DNA from: Lactococcus protaetiae
Lineage (GTDB): Bacteria; Bacillota; Bacilli; Lactobacillales; Streptococcaceae
Assembly: GCF_006965445.1 (NCBI RefSeq)
Contig: NZ_CP041356.1
Location: 1-64,000, forward strand
Direction of reading: 5' to 3'
Length of the DNA: 64,000 bases
Below are positions 10,481 to 17,678 of the stretch, in pieces; the first letter of the stretch is position 1; every line of letters starts with the position of its first letter. The position numbers were made by a program, and so were the translations under genes. Below the pieces are notes generated by a model that was given only the letters and a program-made list of their open reading frames with translations, ran no database searches and was not told where the DNA came from.

Positions 10481-10636
10481 AGGAGAAAGAACCTCCCATT
10501 GATGAAGTAATCACTTCAAAAATGTGACATTTAAAAAGTCTTTACGTATAGTATGATGGAGCAAGAATGCTCTGTCCTCTGACCATCTTGGTAGCCCTAG
10601 GGTCTTTGCGCTTTAGCGCTTAGACTTCAGGGACAG
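10481..10636 (-). repeat. Dispersed mosaic repeat, copy 2 (merged with toxin leader)
   Basis: Contains the GAAGTGATTACTTCAT-type end (10503-10518, orientation reversed) and the block 10594-10636 (GCCCTAGGGTCTTTGCGC...) which matches the reverse complement of 15399-15442 in copy 4 at roughly 42 of 44 bases. The toxin-1 promoter and the start of its leader lie inside it. Confidence 0.65.
10524..10552 (+). promoter_or_regulatory. Predicted promoter of toxin-like gene 1
   Basis: GTGACA, 17 bp, TATAGT. The same arrangement (GTTACT, 17 bp, TATAGA) lies before toxin gene 2, and the segment CTTTACGTATAG around the -10 box is identical in both, which supports function. Predicted leader about 160 nt. 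Confidence 0.55.
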
Positions 10637-10672
10637 CAGAAAGCTGACATTTTCAATGTCAGCTTTTCGTTG

Positions 10673-10712
10673 CACACCCCTAATCAATTTTTATATTATA
10701 TCGTGGAGGTGT
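10673..10712 (+). promoter_or_regulatory. Anti-SD/SD pair in toxin 1 leader
   Basis: GCACACCCCT (10672-10681) can pair with the SD region GGAGGTGT (10705-10712), seven of eight positions counting G-T. Copy 2 keeps the same possibility (CACACTCCCC with GGAGGTGTG). An SD hidden in a stem is typical for type I toxin mRNAs. Confidence 0.5.
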
Positions 10713-10718
10713 AAAACC

Positions 10719-10869
10719 ATGAAAGGTTGTCCATCTCTTGGTATTGGGAAAAGGTACAATGATTATTGTTGTTCTAAGCTTTAGCATAGGCGCAATATTG
10801 GGCTCTTTCAAGACAATTCTTGAAATCATCAAGCTCATCATTGACATCAAAAAAACTAGTCACAAATAG
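10719..10869 (+). pseudogene. Type I toxin-like small hydrophobic peptide, copy 1 (frameshifted)
   Basis: A strong SD (GGAGGTGT) sits 6 bases before ATG. The frame from this ATG stops after 21 codons, but one base fewer in the GGGAAAA run (10746-10752) gives a 49-residue peptide of the same length as copy 2, sharing CP at positions 4-5, M14, and from LSFS onward nearly every residue, ending IKLIIDIKKTSHK. As written, only an internal ATG at 10759 (36 aa, containing the full hydrophobic segment) would give product. Hydrophobic helix plus Lys-rich tail resembles Hol_Tox/TxpA-like toxins. Either inactivated copy or base-call error. Confidence 0.55.
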
Positions 10870-10952
10870 CGACTAGCAAGTCCCATACCAAGAGTCCAGA
10901 GTACGCCGTGTGTTGACGCACACGGTTTTTTTGCGTCTCTTTTCTCTTTGTT
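10849..10952 (-). ncRNA. Predicted antisense (antitoxin) RNA 1
   Basis: A minus-strand promoter (TTTACA, 17 bp, TATACT; 10959-10987) predicts a start near 10952. A terminator on the same strand, stem CTAGTC/GACTAG with seven Ts (10849-10876), predicts an end near 10849, so about 104 nt. The RNA covers the toxin 1 terminator and the last codons of the toxin gene. Copy 2 predicts an antisense RNA of the same size and position. Confidence 0.6.
10906..10932 (+). terminator. Terminator of toxin 1 mRNA
   Basis: Stem CCGTGTG/CACACGG followed by seven Ts on the plus strand. It lies inside the predicted antisense RNA. Confidence 0.75.
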
Positions 10953-10958
10953 AAGACT

Positions 10959-10987
10959 AGTATAGCAAAAATTTTCGCTCTTGTAAA
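10959..10987 (-). promoter_or_regulatory. Promoter of antisense RNA 1
   Basis: Minus strand TTTACA, 17 bp, TATACT, directed toward the 3' end of the toxin gene. Copy 2 has TTGAAA, 17 bp, TATAAT at the same place. Confidence 0.6.
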
Positions 10988-11002
10988 ATTCAAAATTTTA
11001 AG

Positions 11003-11057
11003 CAGATTCAAGCTAATCTTTGAAATCATCAAGCTCATCATTGACATCAAAATTGTT
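11003..11057 (+). repeat. Relic of a third toxin gene
   Basis: The stretch TGAAATCATCAAGCTCATCA and following TTGACATCAAAA is identical to the toxin 1 segment coding for EIIKLIIDIK. The start, SD, terminators and antisense promoter are absent, so this looks like a truncated duplicate. Confidence 0.6.
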
Positions 11058-11104
11058 AATACCCTCATCTTATTAACAAAGCAAAAGATGATAGATATAA
11101 CTTA

Positions 11105-11139
11105 GAAAAAACATCAAAGTATGCTCTCTGATGTTTTTT
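11105..11139 (-). terminator. Terminator after the ChW protein gene
   Basis: Stem AAAACATCA/TGATGTTTT with a 13-base loop and T tracts on both strands, 15 bp after the stop codon of the minus-strand ChW gene. Confidence 0.75.
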
Positions 11140-11153
11140 AGTGGTTCATAATA

Positions 11154-12716
11154 TTATTTGATTGATGCCACAAACGGATTTGGTGCATCTTGCTCAACTA
11201 CATGAACTTCAATAGCTTCCAGACGACGAGACTCTCCACGTGTTCCAGCAAATTGTCCGTCTGAGAATACCCCCGACCAGCCAGTGCCTTGAAGGTGAAC
11301 ACGGTAGAAGACACGGTGTGTACTACGCATTGACTCAGGAAGTTGGATAGAGATTCCCTCCATACGACGCATTTCTCCTGTCGTACCAACAGTTGTCACA
11401 CCACTAGCACTTGTACCAACAACATCTCCTTTACCTTGAAGGTGAGCTTCTACTTCGAAGTTGAACGTGCCTCCCTTACCGTCATGGATATTTTGGAATG
11501 TTACTTGCTCCAGACGGAGCGCCTGACCTGTCGTTCCGATAATCTCTCCGTGACCTACTTTGTCCATATCGCCAAGCCCTTGCACGTGAGCACCGAATTG
11601 AGAGCGAAGGGTGTGTTCTGGAGTGCTAATGGTAGTAGCCAGAGTCACGGTAGGAAGGTTAAAGTTCATTGGTCCTGTAAATTCTGCAGTGATATCGTAT
11701 TTCTTATTTGGATCCAAATCTGTGAATGTTGCTGTCTGACCTGCTTTTACTGTTTTTGTGACAGGTTCTTTCTCTGTTTCACCAGCTGGAACGACTGCAG
11801 GTTTAATTGTATATTTCACATCTTGTTGCGCCTTAAACAAATCAATATTTGGTTGAAGTGCTGTGGTGTTCGTGATATCAAGAACCACTTCAATGCTATC
11901 GCCAGTTGTTGCTCCTTGTTTCAATCTCATGCCAGCTGCACTAACATCAACAGCATTGATAGTTACGGGCATACCAATCAATCCACCTAATCCAGTTGTT
12001 CGATTGAGATCATTTGTAATTTGTGTACGCTGTGCCGCTGTGAAGTCTACATTCGCTTTGTTCCAGTCGATGGTATAGCTGCTAATGATTGTACCTCCTG
12101 GTACATTAGCATTATTGACAGTAACCGTGATAGCATTTGCGATATCTGTCTCTACGACGTCCGCTCTCATAGCAGCCCCTACGACCACATTAGCTCCAAG
12201 AACTCCCAAATTAAACTGATTAGAAGCGTTGAATGAATGACTCAGTGTTCCATCGACTGTTGCTTGGACCTCACCACTCATTGTTGCTTGGGCAATCCTG
12301 ATATTCAAATTGAGAACTTCAGCCGTAGACGAAGAATGACGAAGTTGGATTGTGTGTGAACCTATACCAAGATTATCAATGGCAAGCATTAGGTTAGCAA
12401 AGCTACCGCTAACGTTACCACCTGCTCGCCATGATGTTTCCCCAGGTTCTAGCATTTGAAGAGTATTAGTGGTGATATCTAATTTTTGCCTAATAAGCAT
12501 CTCTAAATTGCTATCTCCTACGCTAAAATCTCTTGCCAATAGCGGTACAGAACCATAAGTGAAATCGAGAATTTCTGTAGCCGTTGGTGCTATTGCTGTA
12601 GTGCCAACGCCTTCCGCCAATACACTAACTGCTGGTGCGAGTGGCGCTACAAGAAGAGTTGAAGTTGCTGCTGTTGCTGTGAGTGCGCGAAGCACTTGTT
12701 TTACGTTACGTTTCAT
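11154..12716 (-). CDS. Secreted protein with three C-terminal ChW repeats
   Basis: A 520 aa exported protein. The signal peptide (residues 1-35) has a basic start MKRNVKQ, a hydrophobic core and an Ala-rich cleavage region near VLAEG. The middle is low in Lys/Arg, rich in Thr/Asn/Val, and probably beta-structured adhesin-like domains. The last 140 residues hold three units of the ChW type (pattern HxQG-G...GTxGxxxRxExI): HVQGLGD, HLQGKGD and HLQGTGWSG. Only the third keeps the tryptophan. ChW repeats occur in surface or secreted proteins of clostridia and lactic acid bacteria. ATG follows AAGGAAT. The gene sits between the two toxin-antitoxin cassettes. Role unknown. Confidence 0.75.
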   Translation of the reverse strand: MKRNVKQVLRALTATAATSTLLVAPLAPAVSVLAEGVGTTAIAPTATEILDFTYGSVPLLARDFSVGDSNLEMLIRQKLDITTNTLQMLEPGETSWRAGGNVSGSFANLMLAIDNLGIGSHTIQLRHSSSTAEVLNLNIRIAQATMSGEVQATVDGTLSHSFNASNQFNLGVLGANVVVGAAMRADVVETDIANAITVTVNNANVPGGTIISSYTIDWNKANVDFTAAQRTQITNDLNRTTGLGGLIGMPVTINAVDVSAAGMRLKQGATTGDSIEVVLDITNTTALQPNIDLFKAQQDVKYTIKPAVVPAGETEKEPVTKTVKAGQTATFTDLDPNKKYDITAEFTGPMNFNLPTVTLATTISTPEHTLRSQFGAHVQGLGDMDKVGHGEIIGTTGQALRLEQVTFQNIHDGKGGTFNFEVEAHLQGKGDVVGTSASGVTTVGTTGEMRRMEGISIQLPESMRSTHRVFYRVHLQGTGWSGVFSDGQFAGTRGESRRLEAIEVHVVEQDAPNPFVASIK

Positions 12717-12772
12717 AGATATTCCTTCTTTTCTTTTTTATTTTTTGATTTGATTTGCTTTGTTAAATTTTT

Positions 12773-12807
12773 CTCTTGTGCAAGCACAAGAGAAGGGACG
12801 TCCCTTC
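12773..12807 (-). promoter_or_regulatory. Tandem hairpins in the ChW gene leader
   Basis: Two adjacent strong palindromes about 57-91 bases before the start codon: CTCTTGTG-CAAG-CACAAGAG and GAAGGGACGTCCCTTC. Neither has a T tail on the minus strand, so they look like leader structure rather than a terminator. Confidence 0.4.
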
Positions 12808-13041
12808 ATTTTTTGAAGAAACTTTAGGATAGGTGGCTGAAACGCTGGCTAGGCGTTCAACTGACCTAAGCTATAAAATAATGAGCTAGCCACTTCTCAT
12901 TTATTTATAATCTTATTCTAACTTATTTTGTTCCAATTACAAAGCAATATGATATAGGCTTATATAAAGCCATTTATAAGGTTTTGCTTTTCTAATATTT
13001 TTTTCATTTTGTTATTTACTGCTTTTGATAGAAGAATATTT

Positions 13042-13076
13042 ACATCAAAAAAACTAGTCGTGATTTACGACTAGTC
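13042..13076 (-). repeat. Relic of toxin gene 3' end with antisense terminator
   Basis: ACATCAAAAAAACTAGTCGT followed by a complementary CGACTAGTC reproduces the 3' end of toxin gene 2, including the hairpin that terminates the minus-strand antisense RNA. No toxin reading frame precedes it. Confidence 0.5.
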
Positions 13077-13101
13077 ATATTATTTTCATTCAATCTTCTC
13101 T

Positions 13102-13475
13102 TGAAGTGATTACTTCATTGGTGGGGAATTCTTTCTCCTCCACCAATGTTAGGACACAACCTCTAGGTGTAACAACTAAGCAATCTGTACGCAGCTAAAG
13201 CTGCAACAGTCTGCTTAACATCAAAGATATGAGGTCACCCTGTCCCTGAAGTCTATCTCGCTTTGCTCCGCTGTCGATTTCGCTAAGTTGCTAAAGCAAC
13301 AAGCTCAAATCGCAAGCGCTAAAGCGATAAGACCCTAGGGCAGTAGAACGAAAGCAGAGATAGTGCTGCTTATCCCGCCACCTTATAGAGATGGGGAAAT
13401 TGCCACTCCGACTAGGTAGCGAGGATGGACAGCGTAGCCTAAAGGGCGGAGATAGCACGCACTTGCTAAGTTTAA
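13102..13475 (+). repeat. Dispersed mosaic repeat, copy 3
   Basis: About 370 bp of the repeat family directly before toxin gene 2. It begins GAAGTGATTACTTCATTGG, contains AGGTCACCCTGTCCCTGAAG and GGGCAGTAGAACGAAAGCAG, and ends GATAGCACGCACTTGCTAAG. It shares order and words with copy 4 but has extra palindromic units (for example GCAGCTAAAGCTGC and TTGCTAAAGCAA). Confidence 0.75.
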
Positions 13476-13482
13476 ACATTTG

Positions 13483-13511
13483 GTTACTTTTTTACCGACT
13501 TTACGTATAGA
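13483..13511 (+). promoter_or_regulatory. Predicted promoter of toxin-like gene 2
   Basis: GTTACT, 17 bp, TATAGA, just after the end of repeat copy 3. Same geometry and same CTTTACGTATAG core as the promoter of copy 1. Leader of about 85 nt. Confidence 0.55.
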
Positions 13512-13552
13512 TAAGTGGAGAGCATCTCTCCGTACTTTGAGTAACTTGGTTG

Positions 13553-13596
13553 CACACTCCCCTGACAATTCTAGATAATCTTACAGCGGAGGTGTG
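13553..13596 (+). promoter_or_regulatory. Anti-SD/SD pair in toxin 2 leader
   Basis: CACACTCCCC (13553-13562) is complementary, with one bulge, to the SD region GGAGGTGTG (13588-13596). Conserved in copy 1. Confidence 0.5.
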
Positions 13597-13601
13597 AAAC
13601 T

Positions 13602-13751
13602 ATGGTTATTTGCCCCTTTTGGTTGTGGAAAGGTATTTTGATGATAATTATTGTCCTAAGTTTTAGTTTAGGCACGATATTGGGTTCTTTCAAGACAATT
13701 CTTGAAATCATTAAGCTCATCATTGACATCAAAAAAACTAGTCGTCATTAA
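13602..13751 (+). CDS. Type I toxin-like small hydrophobic peptide, copy 2
   Basis: An intact 49-codon gene with SD GGAGGTG five bases before ATG. The peptide begins MVICPFWLWKGILM, continues with a hydrophobic helix (about residues 12-30, IIIVLSFSLGTILGSF) and a second amphipathic stretch ILEIIKLIID, and ends KKTSRH. One membrane segment with a basic tail is the design of type I toxins (Hol_Tox/TxpA/BsrG, Fst), though I cannot match it to a named family. The last codons also form the terminator hairpin of the opposing antisense RNA. It lies directly downstream of metK, convergently. Confidence 0.65.
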   Translation: MVICPFWLWKGILMIIIVLSFSLGTILGSFKTILEIIKLIIDIKKTSRH

Positions 13752-13834
13752 CGACTAGTACCCCACAACCAAGAATTCAGAGTACACCGTGCGATGGTTG
13801 CGCACGGTCTTTTTGTGTATCTTTCATCTTTGTT
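13731..13834 (-). ncRNA. Predicted antisense (antitoxin) RNA 2
   Basis: A near-consensus minus-strand promoter (13841-13869) predicts a start near 13834. The stem ACTAGTCG/CGACTAGT followed by seven Ts (13731-13759) ends the RNA after about 104 nt. It is fully complementary to the last codons, 3' UTR and terminator of toxin mRNA 2. Same size and layout as copy 1. Confidence 0.65.
13786..13814 (+). terminator. Terminator of toxin 2 mRNA
   Basis: Stem ACCGTGCG/CGCACGGT followed by CTTTTT on the plus strand, 35 bp after the toxin stop. Confidence 0.75.
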
Positions 13835-13840
13835 AGAGTT

Positions 13841-13869
13841 ATTATAACACTTGCAGTTGAGTTTTTCAA
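13841..13869 (-). promoter_or_regulatory. Promoter of antisense RNA 2
   Basis: Minus strand TTGAAA, 17 bp, TATAAT: one of the best promoter matches in the window. It starts directly after the metK stop codon and points toward toxin gene 2. Confidence 0.7.
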
Positions 13870-13870
13870 C

Positions 13871-15070
13871 TTAATCTGAGAGCGCTGCTCTAAGTGCTTC
13901 GACTTTGTCTGTCCTCTCCCATGGGAGATCAATATCTGTACGGCCAAAGTGTCCATAAGCCGCTGTTTGAGCATAGATTGGACGGAGAAGGTCAAGCATT
14001 TTGATGATTCCTGCTGGACGGAGGTCAAAGACTTTACGGATGGCAGCAAGAAGTTCATCATCAGAAACTTTTCCTGTACCAAATGTTTCAACATTGATTG
14101 ATGTTGGTGTGGCTACACCAATCGCATAAGATAGCTGGATTTGAGCTTTGTCTGCAAGTCCTGCTGCGACGATATTTTTTGCGACATAGCGCGCAGCGTA
14201 TGAAGCCGAACGGTCAACTTTTGTTGCATCTTTACCAGAGAAAGCTCCTCCACCGTGAGGTGCATAACCGCCATAGGTATCAACAATGATTTTGCGCCCA
14301 GTCAATCCAGAGTCACCTTGAGGGCCTCCGATAACAAAGCGTCCTGTAGGATTGATGAAATATTTTGTTTCATCATCCAGAAGCTCTGCTGGAATAACTG
14401 CTTTAATGACTTTTTCTTTCACATCTGCTGTGATTTGTTCAAGTGTCACATCTGCTGCGTGTTGTGTTGAGATAACAACAGTATCAACACGTTTTGCTTT
14501 GCCGTTGTCATCGTATTCAACGGTTACTTGTGATTTTGCATCTGGACGAAGGTATGAAATCTCTCCAGATTTGCGAAGATCTGCCAACTTTTTCACAAGT
14601 TTGTGTGAAAGCGAGATAGCGAGCGGCATATACTCTGCTGTTTCATTGGTTGCAAAGCCAAACATCATCCCTTGGTCACCTGCACCGATAAGGTCAAGCG
14701 GGTCAACCACTTTGCCATCTTTTCCGCGCACTTCTTCGGCTTCATTGACACCTTGTGCAATATCTGGTGATTGTTCTACGAGCGAGACGTGAACTCCGAC
14801 TGATTTGTAGTCAAAGCCGTTTTCACTATCTGTATAACCGATTTTTTTGATGGTATCACGTACAACACCTGCGATATCAACATAGGCTGATGTTGATATT
14901 TCACCAAAGACATTGACTGTACCTGTATAAACCACTGTTTCACAAGCGACATGGGCGTCTGGGTCTTGTGCAACGATGGCATCTAAGATAGCATCTGAGA
15001 TTTGGTCTGCGACCTTATCTGGATGGCCTTCTGATACTGATTCTGACGTAAATAAACGTTTTTCTGACAT
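13871..15070 (-). CDS. metK: S-adenosylmethionine synthetase
   Basis: Makes SAM from methionine and ATP. At 399 aa it is full length. Motifs: [13 protein letters not shown] at residues 15-27, [10 protein letters not shown] near 120 (the MetK hexapeptide), and [13 protein letters not shown] near 265. The start ATG is preceded by GGGGGA, an SD that forms part of the SMK riboswitch. The gene is transcribed alone from a promoter before the riboswitch. Confidence 0.97.
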   Translation of the reverse strand: MSEKRLFTSESVSEGHPDKVADQISDAILDAIVAQDPDAHVACETVVYTGTVNVFGEISTSAYVDIAGVVRDTIKKIGYTDSENGFDYKSVGVHVSLVEQSPDIAQGVNEAEEVRGKDGKVVDPLDLIGAGDQGMMFGFATNETAEYMPLAISLSHKLVKKLADLRKSGEISYLRPDAKSQVTVEYDDNGKAKRVDTVVISTQHAADVTLEQITADVKEKVIKAVIPAELLDDETKYFINPTGRFVIGGPQGDSGLTGRKIIVDTYGGYAPHGGGAFSGKDATKVDRSASYAARYVAKNIVAAGLADKAQIQLSYAIGVATPTSINVETFGTGKVSDDELLAAIRKVFDLRPAGIIKMLDLLRPIYAQTAAYGHFGRTDIDLPWERTDKVEALRAALSD

Positions 15071-15071
15071 T

Positions 15072-15216
15072 TTGATGTCCCCCTACTTTTTTGATTCGGT
15101 TACAAGGATTTGTCGGTCTAAATCGTTCAACTAGGGAAGCTATCTTGAAAACTCCCACGTTTCACTAATATAGAACCACCTGATTGATAAAAATCAGCCT
15201 TTCGGGACTTGTAACT
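15072..15216 (-). promoter_or_regulatory. SMK box (SAM-III) riboswitch before metK
   Basis: On the minus strand the leader reads GAGTTACAAGTCCCGAAAGG and, after about 90 nt, CCTTGTAACCG, then the SD GTAGGGGGAC. The pairs GTTACAAG (15208-15215) with CTTGTAAC (15099-15106), the TCCCGAAAGG element and the G-rich SD are the parts of the SMK box of lactic acid bacteria, where bound SAM lets an anti-SD mask the metK SD. An extra hairpin (CTGATTTTTATCAATCAG) lengthens one arm. A TAGAAT -10 box at 15222-15227 puts the RNA start at the first stem. Confidence 0.88.
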
Positions 15217-15316
15217 CTTTTATTCTACTCTTTTTTCATGAAAATTGCACTATCATGAGATTTATTGTTTCTGATATTGCTTAATTTCTAAAAATTCCGT
15301 TTGGAAATTAAGCATT

Positions 15317-15651
15317 GAAGTGATTACTTCATTGGTGGGGGATTCTTTCTCCTCCACCAATGTTAGGGCACAACCTCACATCAAAGATATGAGGTCACCC
15401 TGTCCCTGAAGTCTAAGCGCTAAAGCGCTAAGACCCTAGGGCAGTAGAACGAAAGCAGAGCTTGCCATTTCGCCTTATCGCTTTAGCGATTTAGAGCGAA
15501 TGGACAGCGTAGCGAAGCGGAGATAGTGCTGCTTATCCCGCCACCTCATAGAGGTGGGGGAATTGCGATTGCGACTAGCCACTTTAGTGGCGTAGCGAGC
15601 ATCGACAGCGTATCCCAAAGGGCGGAGATAGCACGCACTTGCTAAGTTAAA
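15317..15651 (+). repeat. Dispersed mosaic repeat, copy 4
   Basis: The most complete copy of the type with the GAAGTGATTACTTCATTGG end. Order of palindromic words: CATTGGTGGGGG...CCTCCACCAATG, ACCTCACATCAAAGATATGAGGT, TAAGCGCTAAAGCGCTTA-type unit, CCCTAGGG, GAACGAAAGCAGAG, CGCTTTAGCG, and the end GATAGCACGCACTTGCTAAG. Weak open frames crossing it differ between copies and have no ribosome sites. Confidence 0.8.
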
Positions 15652-15731
15652 GTTTGCGCTTGATGATAGTTTTCCCAATCATCGCAAGACAATACAAAAT
15701 CTATTTTTAGACAAGCTGGCTGAACGTTTGA

Positions 15732-16928
15732 TTAATACTTTTTAAACATATATTCTCTTGACAATGGCAAGCCTTGACCTGATGAACCTTTTGTCACAAG
15801 ATATTGGATGACGTCAATATTCCCCGCCTCAAAGCTTGCTGCACAAGCTTGTAAATATAAAGTCCACATTCTGGCAAATGGGCGACCCATTTCAGTTTCA
15901 ACTTCATCAAAAACCTTTATGTAATTTTCATTCCAGATTTCTAGTGTTTTTTGGTAATGACGACGAAGAGGTTCTAAATCATCAAGTTGCAGTTTTGCAG
16001 TCATGATATGGTCAATATTTTCTGCAACATTTGGGATGTAGCCACCAGGGAAAATGTATTTTTCGATGAATGGATCAACTCCCGCTCCACGATGTTGTCC
16101 AGTGATTCCGTGAATCAATGCGCGACCATTTGGTTTCAGATAGTCATATACTTTTTGGAAGTACATTTCAAGATTTTCTTTACCGACGTGTTCAAACATT
16201 CCGACAGATGTGATGTAGTCAAATTCTCCCTCTTTAAGGTCACGATAGTCTATGAGAAAAACTTTTACTTTGTCTTGTAATCCTAAATCTTCAGCTTTTT
16301 TGCGAACATAATAATATTGCTCATCGGACAGTGTTACTCCCACACAGTCCAGACCGTATTCTTGAGCTGCTTTAAAGATAAGCGTTCCCCAACCACAACC
16401 AATATCAAGTAATCTTCCACCTGGTTTGCTATTGAGTTTGTCCAGAATATGATGTACTTTAGCGATTTGTGCGTCTTCTAAAGACATTTCTTCGTGTTCA
16501 AAGTAAGCGCAAGAGTAAGTCATCGTTGGGTCGAGCCATTTCTTGTAAAAGTCATTCCCAATGTCATAATGGCTATGGATATCTTCTCGACTTTCTTTTT
16601 GGTCATGATTGCCAAGAAGTCGTTTCATGATTGCCTTGCTAAATCCTGATTGATCGGTTAAAAAACTACCCGATTTGCGATAGGCTGACGCGATAAGTTC
16701 TTGGATACTTCCGTCAATCTCAATTTCTTCATTCATGTATGCTTCAGCTAACACTAGGGTTGGTGTCGCTGAGAGGTCACTAAATGAGAATTTCTTATTA
16801 AATGTGATGTGTGCTTGGGTTGTACCATCGCCGTATTTTTCTGTTTTGCCATTCCAATAAGTCACTTCGATGGGAATGTCAAAAGCTGACGAGAGCGCTT
16901 TGTTTAATACTGTTTTTTCGAATACCAA
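15732..16928 (-). CDS. cfa: Cyclopropane-fatty-acyl-phospholipid synthase
   Basis: SAM-dependent enzyme that adds a methylene bridge to unsaturated acyl chains of membrane lipids. 398 aa. The SAM-binding loop [11 protein letters not shown] is near residue 163, with GVTLSDEQ following and the family-typical YSCAYF near 137 and EHVGKENL near 240. The start is TTG with AAAGGA about 10 bases upstream. Neighbouring metK supplies the SAM, but the genes are separated by repeat copy 4. Own promoter at 17013-17041. Confidence 0.93.
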   Translation of the reverse strand: MVFEKTVLNKALSSAFDIPIEVTYWNGKTEKYGDGTTQAHITFNKKFSFSDLSATPTLVLAEAYMNEEIEIDGSIQELIASAYRKSGSFLTDQSGFSKAIMKRLLGNHDQKESREDIHSHYDIGNDFYKKWLDPTMTYSCAYFEHEEMSLEDAQIAKVHHILDKLNSKPGGRLLDIGCGWGTLIFKAAQEYGLDCVGVTLSDEQYYYVRKKAEDLGLQDKVKVFLIDYRDLKEGEFDYITSVGMFEHVGKENLEMYFQKVYDYLKPNGRALIHGITGQHRGAGVDPFIEKYIFPGGYIPNVAENIDHIMTAKLQLDDLEPLRRHYQKTLEIWNENYIKVFDEVETEMGRPFARMWTLYLQACAASFEAGNIDVIQYLVTKGSSGQGLPLSREYMFKKY

Positions 16929-17012
16929 ATTGTTCTTTTCCTTTCAAAATAAGATGCAGGGCGCTCTTAAAGCTAAGAGAGTGAACTCGTTCCTAACATC
17001 ATTCTAATAAAA

Positions 17013-17041
17013 ACTATACTCTGTAGGTTAAGGAATGTCAA
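17013..17041 (-). promoter_or_regulatory. Promoter of cfa
   Basis: Minus strand TTGACA, 17 bp, TATAGT, about 90 bases before the TTG start. Confidence 0.7.
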
Positions 17042-17249
17042 ATAGTTGCTATCGTTAGATTTTCTGAAAGTTTAGTCTTCTTTTGATGAAACAGTGTATA
17101 GACTCATTAATATAAGGACTACATTCAATTTTCGGAAAGAAATATGGAACGTATTCTTTGAAATAATCGAATAAATGCTCTTATAACCGAGTTAGATTAG
17201 AGCTGAATGAAAAATGATAAATCATTCTAAGATATTTCTTTGCTTTCTG

Positions 17250-17640
17250 ATATTTTATATCTCCGTACTTCCTAAATTACACGGTCTATTGGCTTAGGAG
17301 CTAAAACTTCAAGATCAAAAGACGATTTTTATGAGTTCTGGACGAGCAACCTCACCTCTTGATATAACTGAGTTCGTACGATTAGAAATGAGTTAAAAAA
17401 GATAAATTTCTCCAAAAAACTTTGTTTCTCTCCGAGATTTCCTATTTTTCATCATTTCTTGTCAATCGTACTTATACCTTGATATAACTGAGTTCGCAAC
17501 ACCAAAAGCTAGGAGAAAAGACAAAATGGAACCTGCTCTATGAGCAAAACCACATTTTTCTATCTCCGTGCTTTCAGCACTACGGTGTCCATTGGCTTAT
17601 GTGTTAAAGCACAAAGAGCCAAATAGCATTTCTCTACACT
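17250..17640. repeat. Degenerate repeat remnants between cfa and birA
   Basis: No gene is visible in 17042-17642. Two decayed relatives of the mosaic repeat are recognisable (17255-17345 and 17558-17640, both TATCTCCGT...ACGGT, ATTGGCTTA, then GTTAAAGCA-like words). A 19-base direct repeat CTTGATATAACTGAGTTCG occurs at 17358-17376 and 17478-17496. Confidence 0.5.
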
Positions 17641-17642
17641 TC

Positions 17643-17672
17643 TTGACGGTGTTACTCACATCTTGGTATAAT
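17643..17672 (+). promoter_or_regulatory. Promoter of birA, apparently leaderless
   Basis: TTGACG, 18 bp, TATAAT; the ATG begins 6 bases after the -10 box, so transcription should start at or next to the initiation codon. No ribosome site fits between. Confidence 0.65.
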
Positions 17673-17678
17673 AATTGT

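Noticed and set aside
11343-11990. 215-codon open frame on the plus strand
   Set aside because: It is antisense to the ChW protein gene, has an abnormal Cys/Ser/His-rich composition and no ribosome site.
13102-13475. CRISPR array
   Set aside because: Repeat words are palindromic and irregularly spaced; there are no constant-length spacers and no cas genes in the window.
13291-13568. Open frames of 61-62 codons across repeat copy 3, with a similar one in copy 4 (15475-15678)
   Set aside because: They lie within the mosaic repeat, lack ribosome sites, and the similarity between copies is explained by DNA-level repeat identity.
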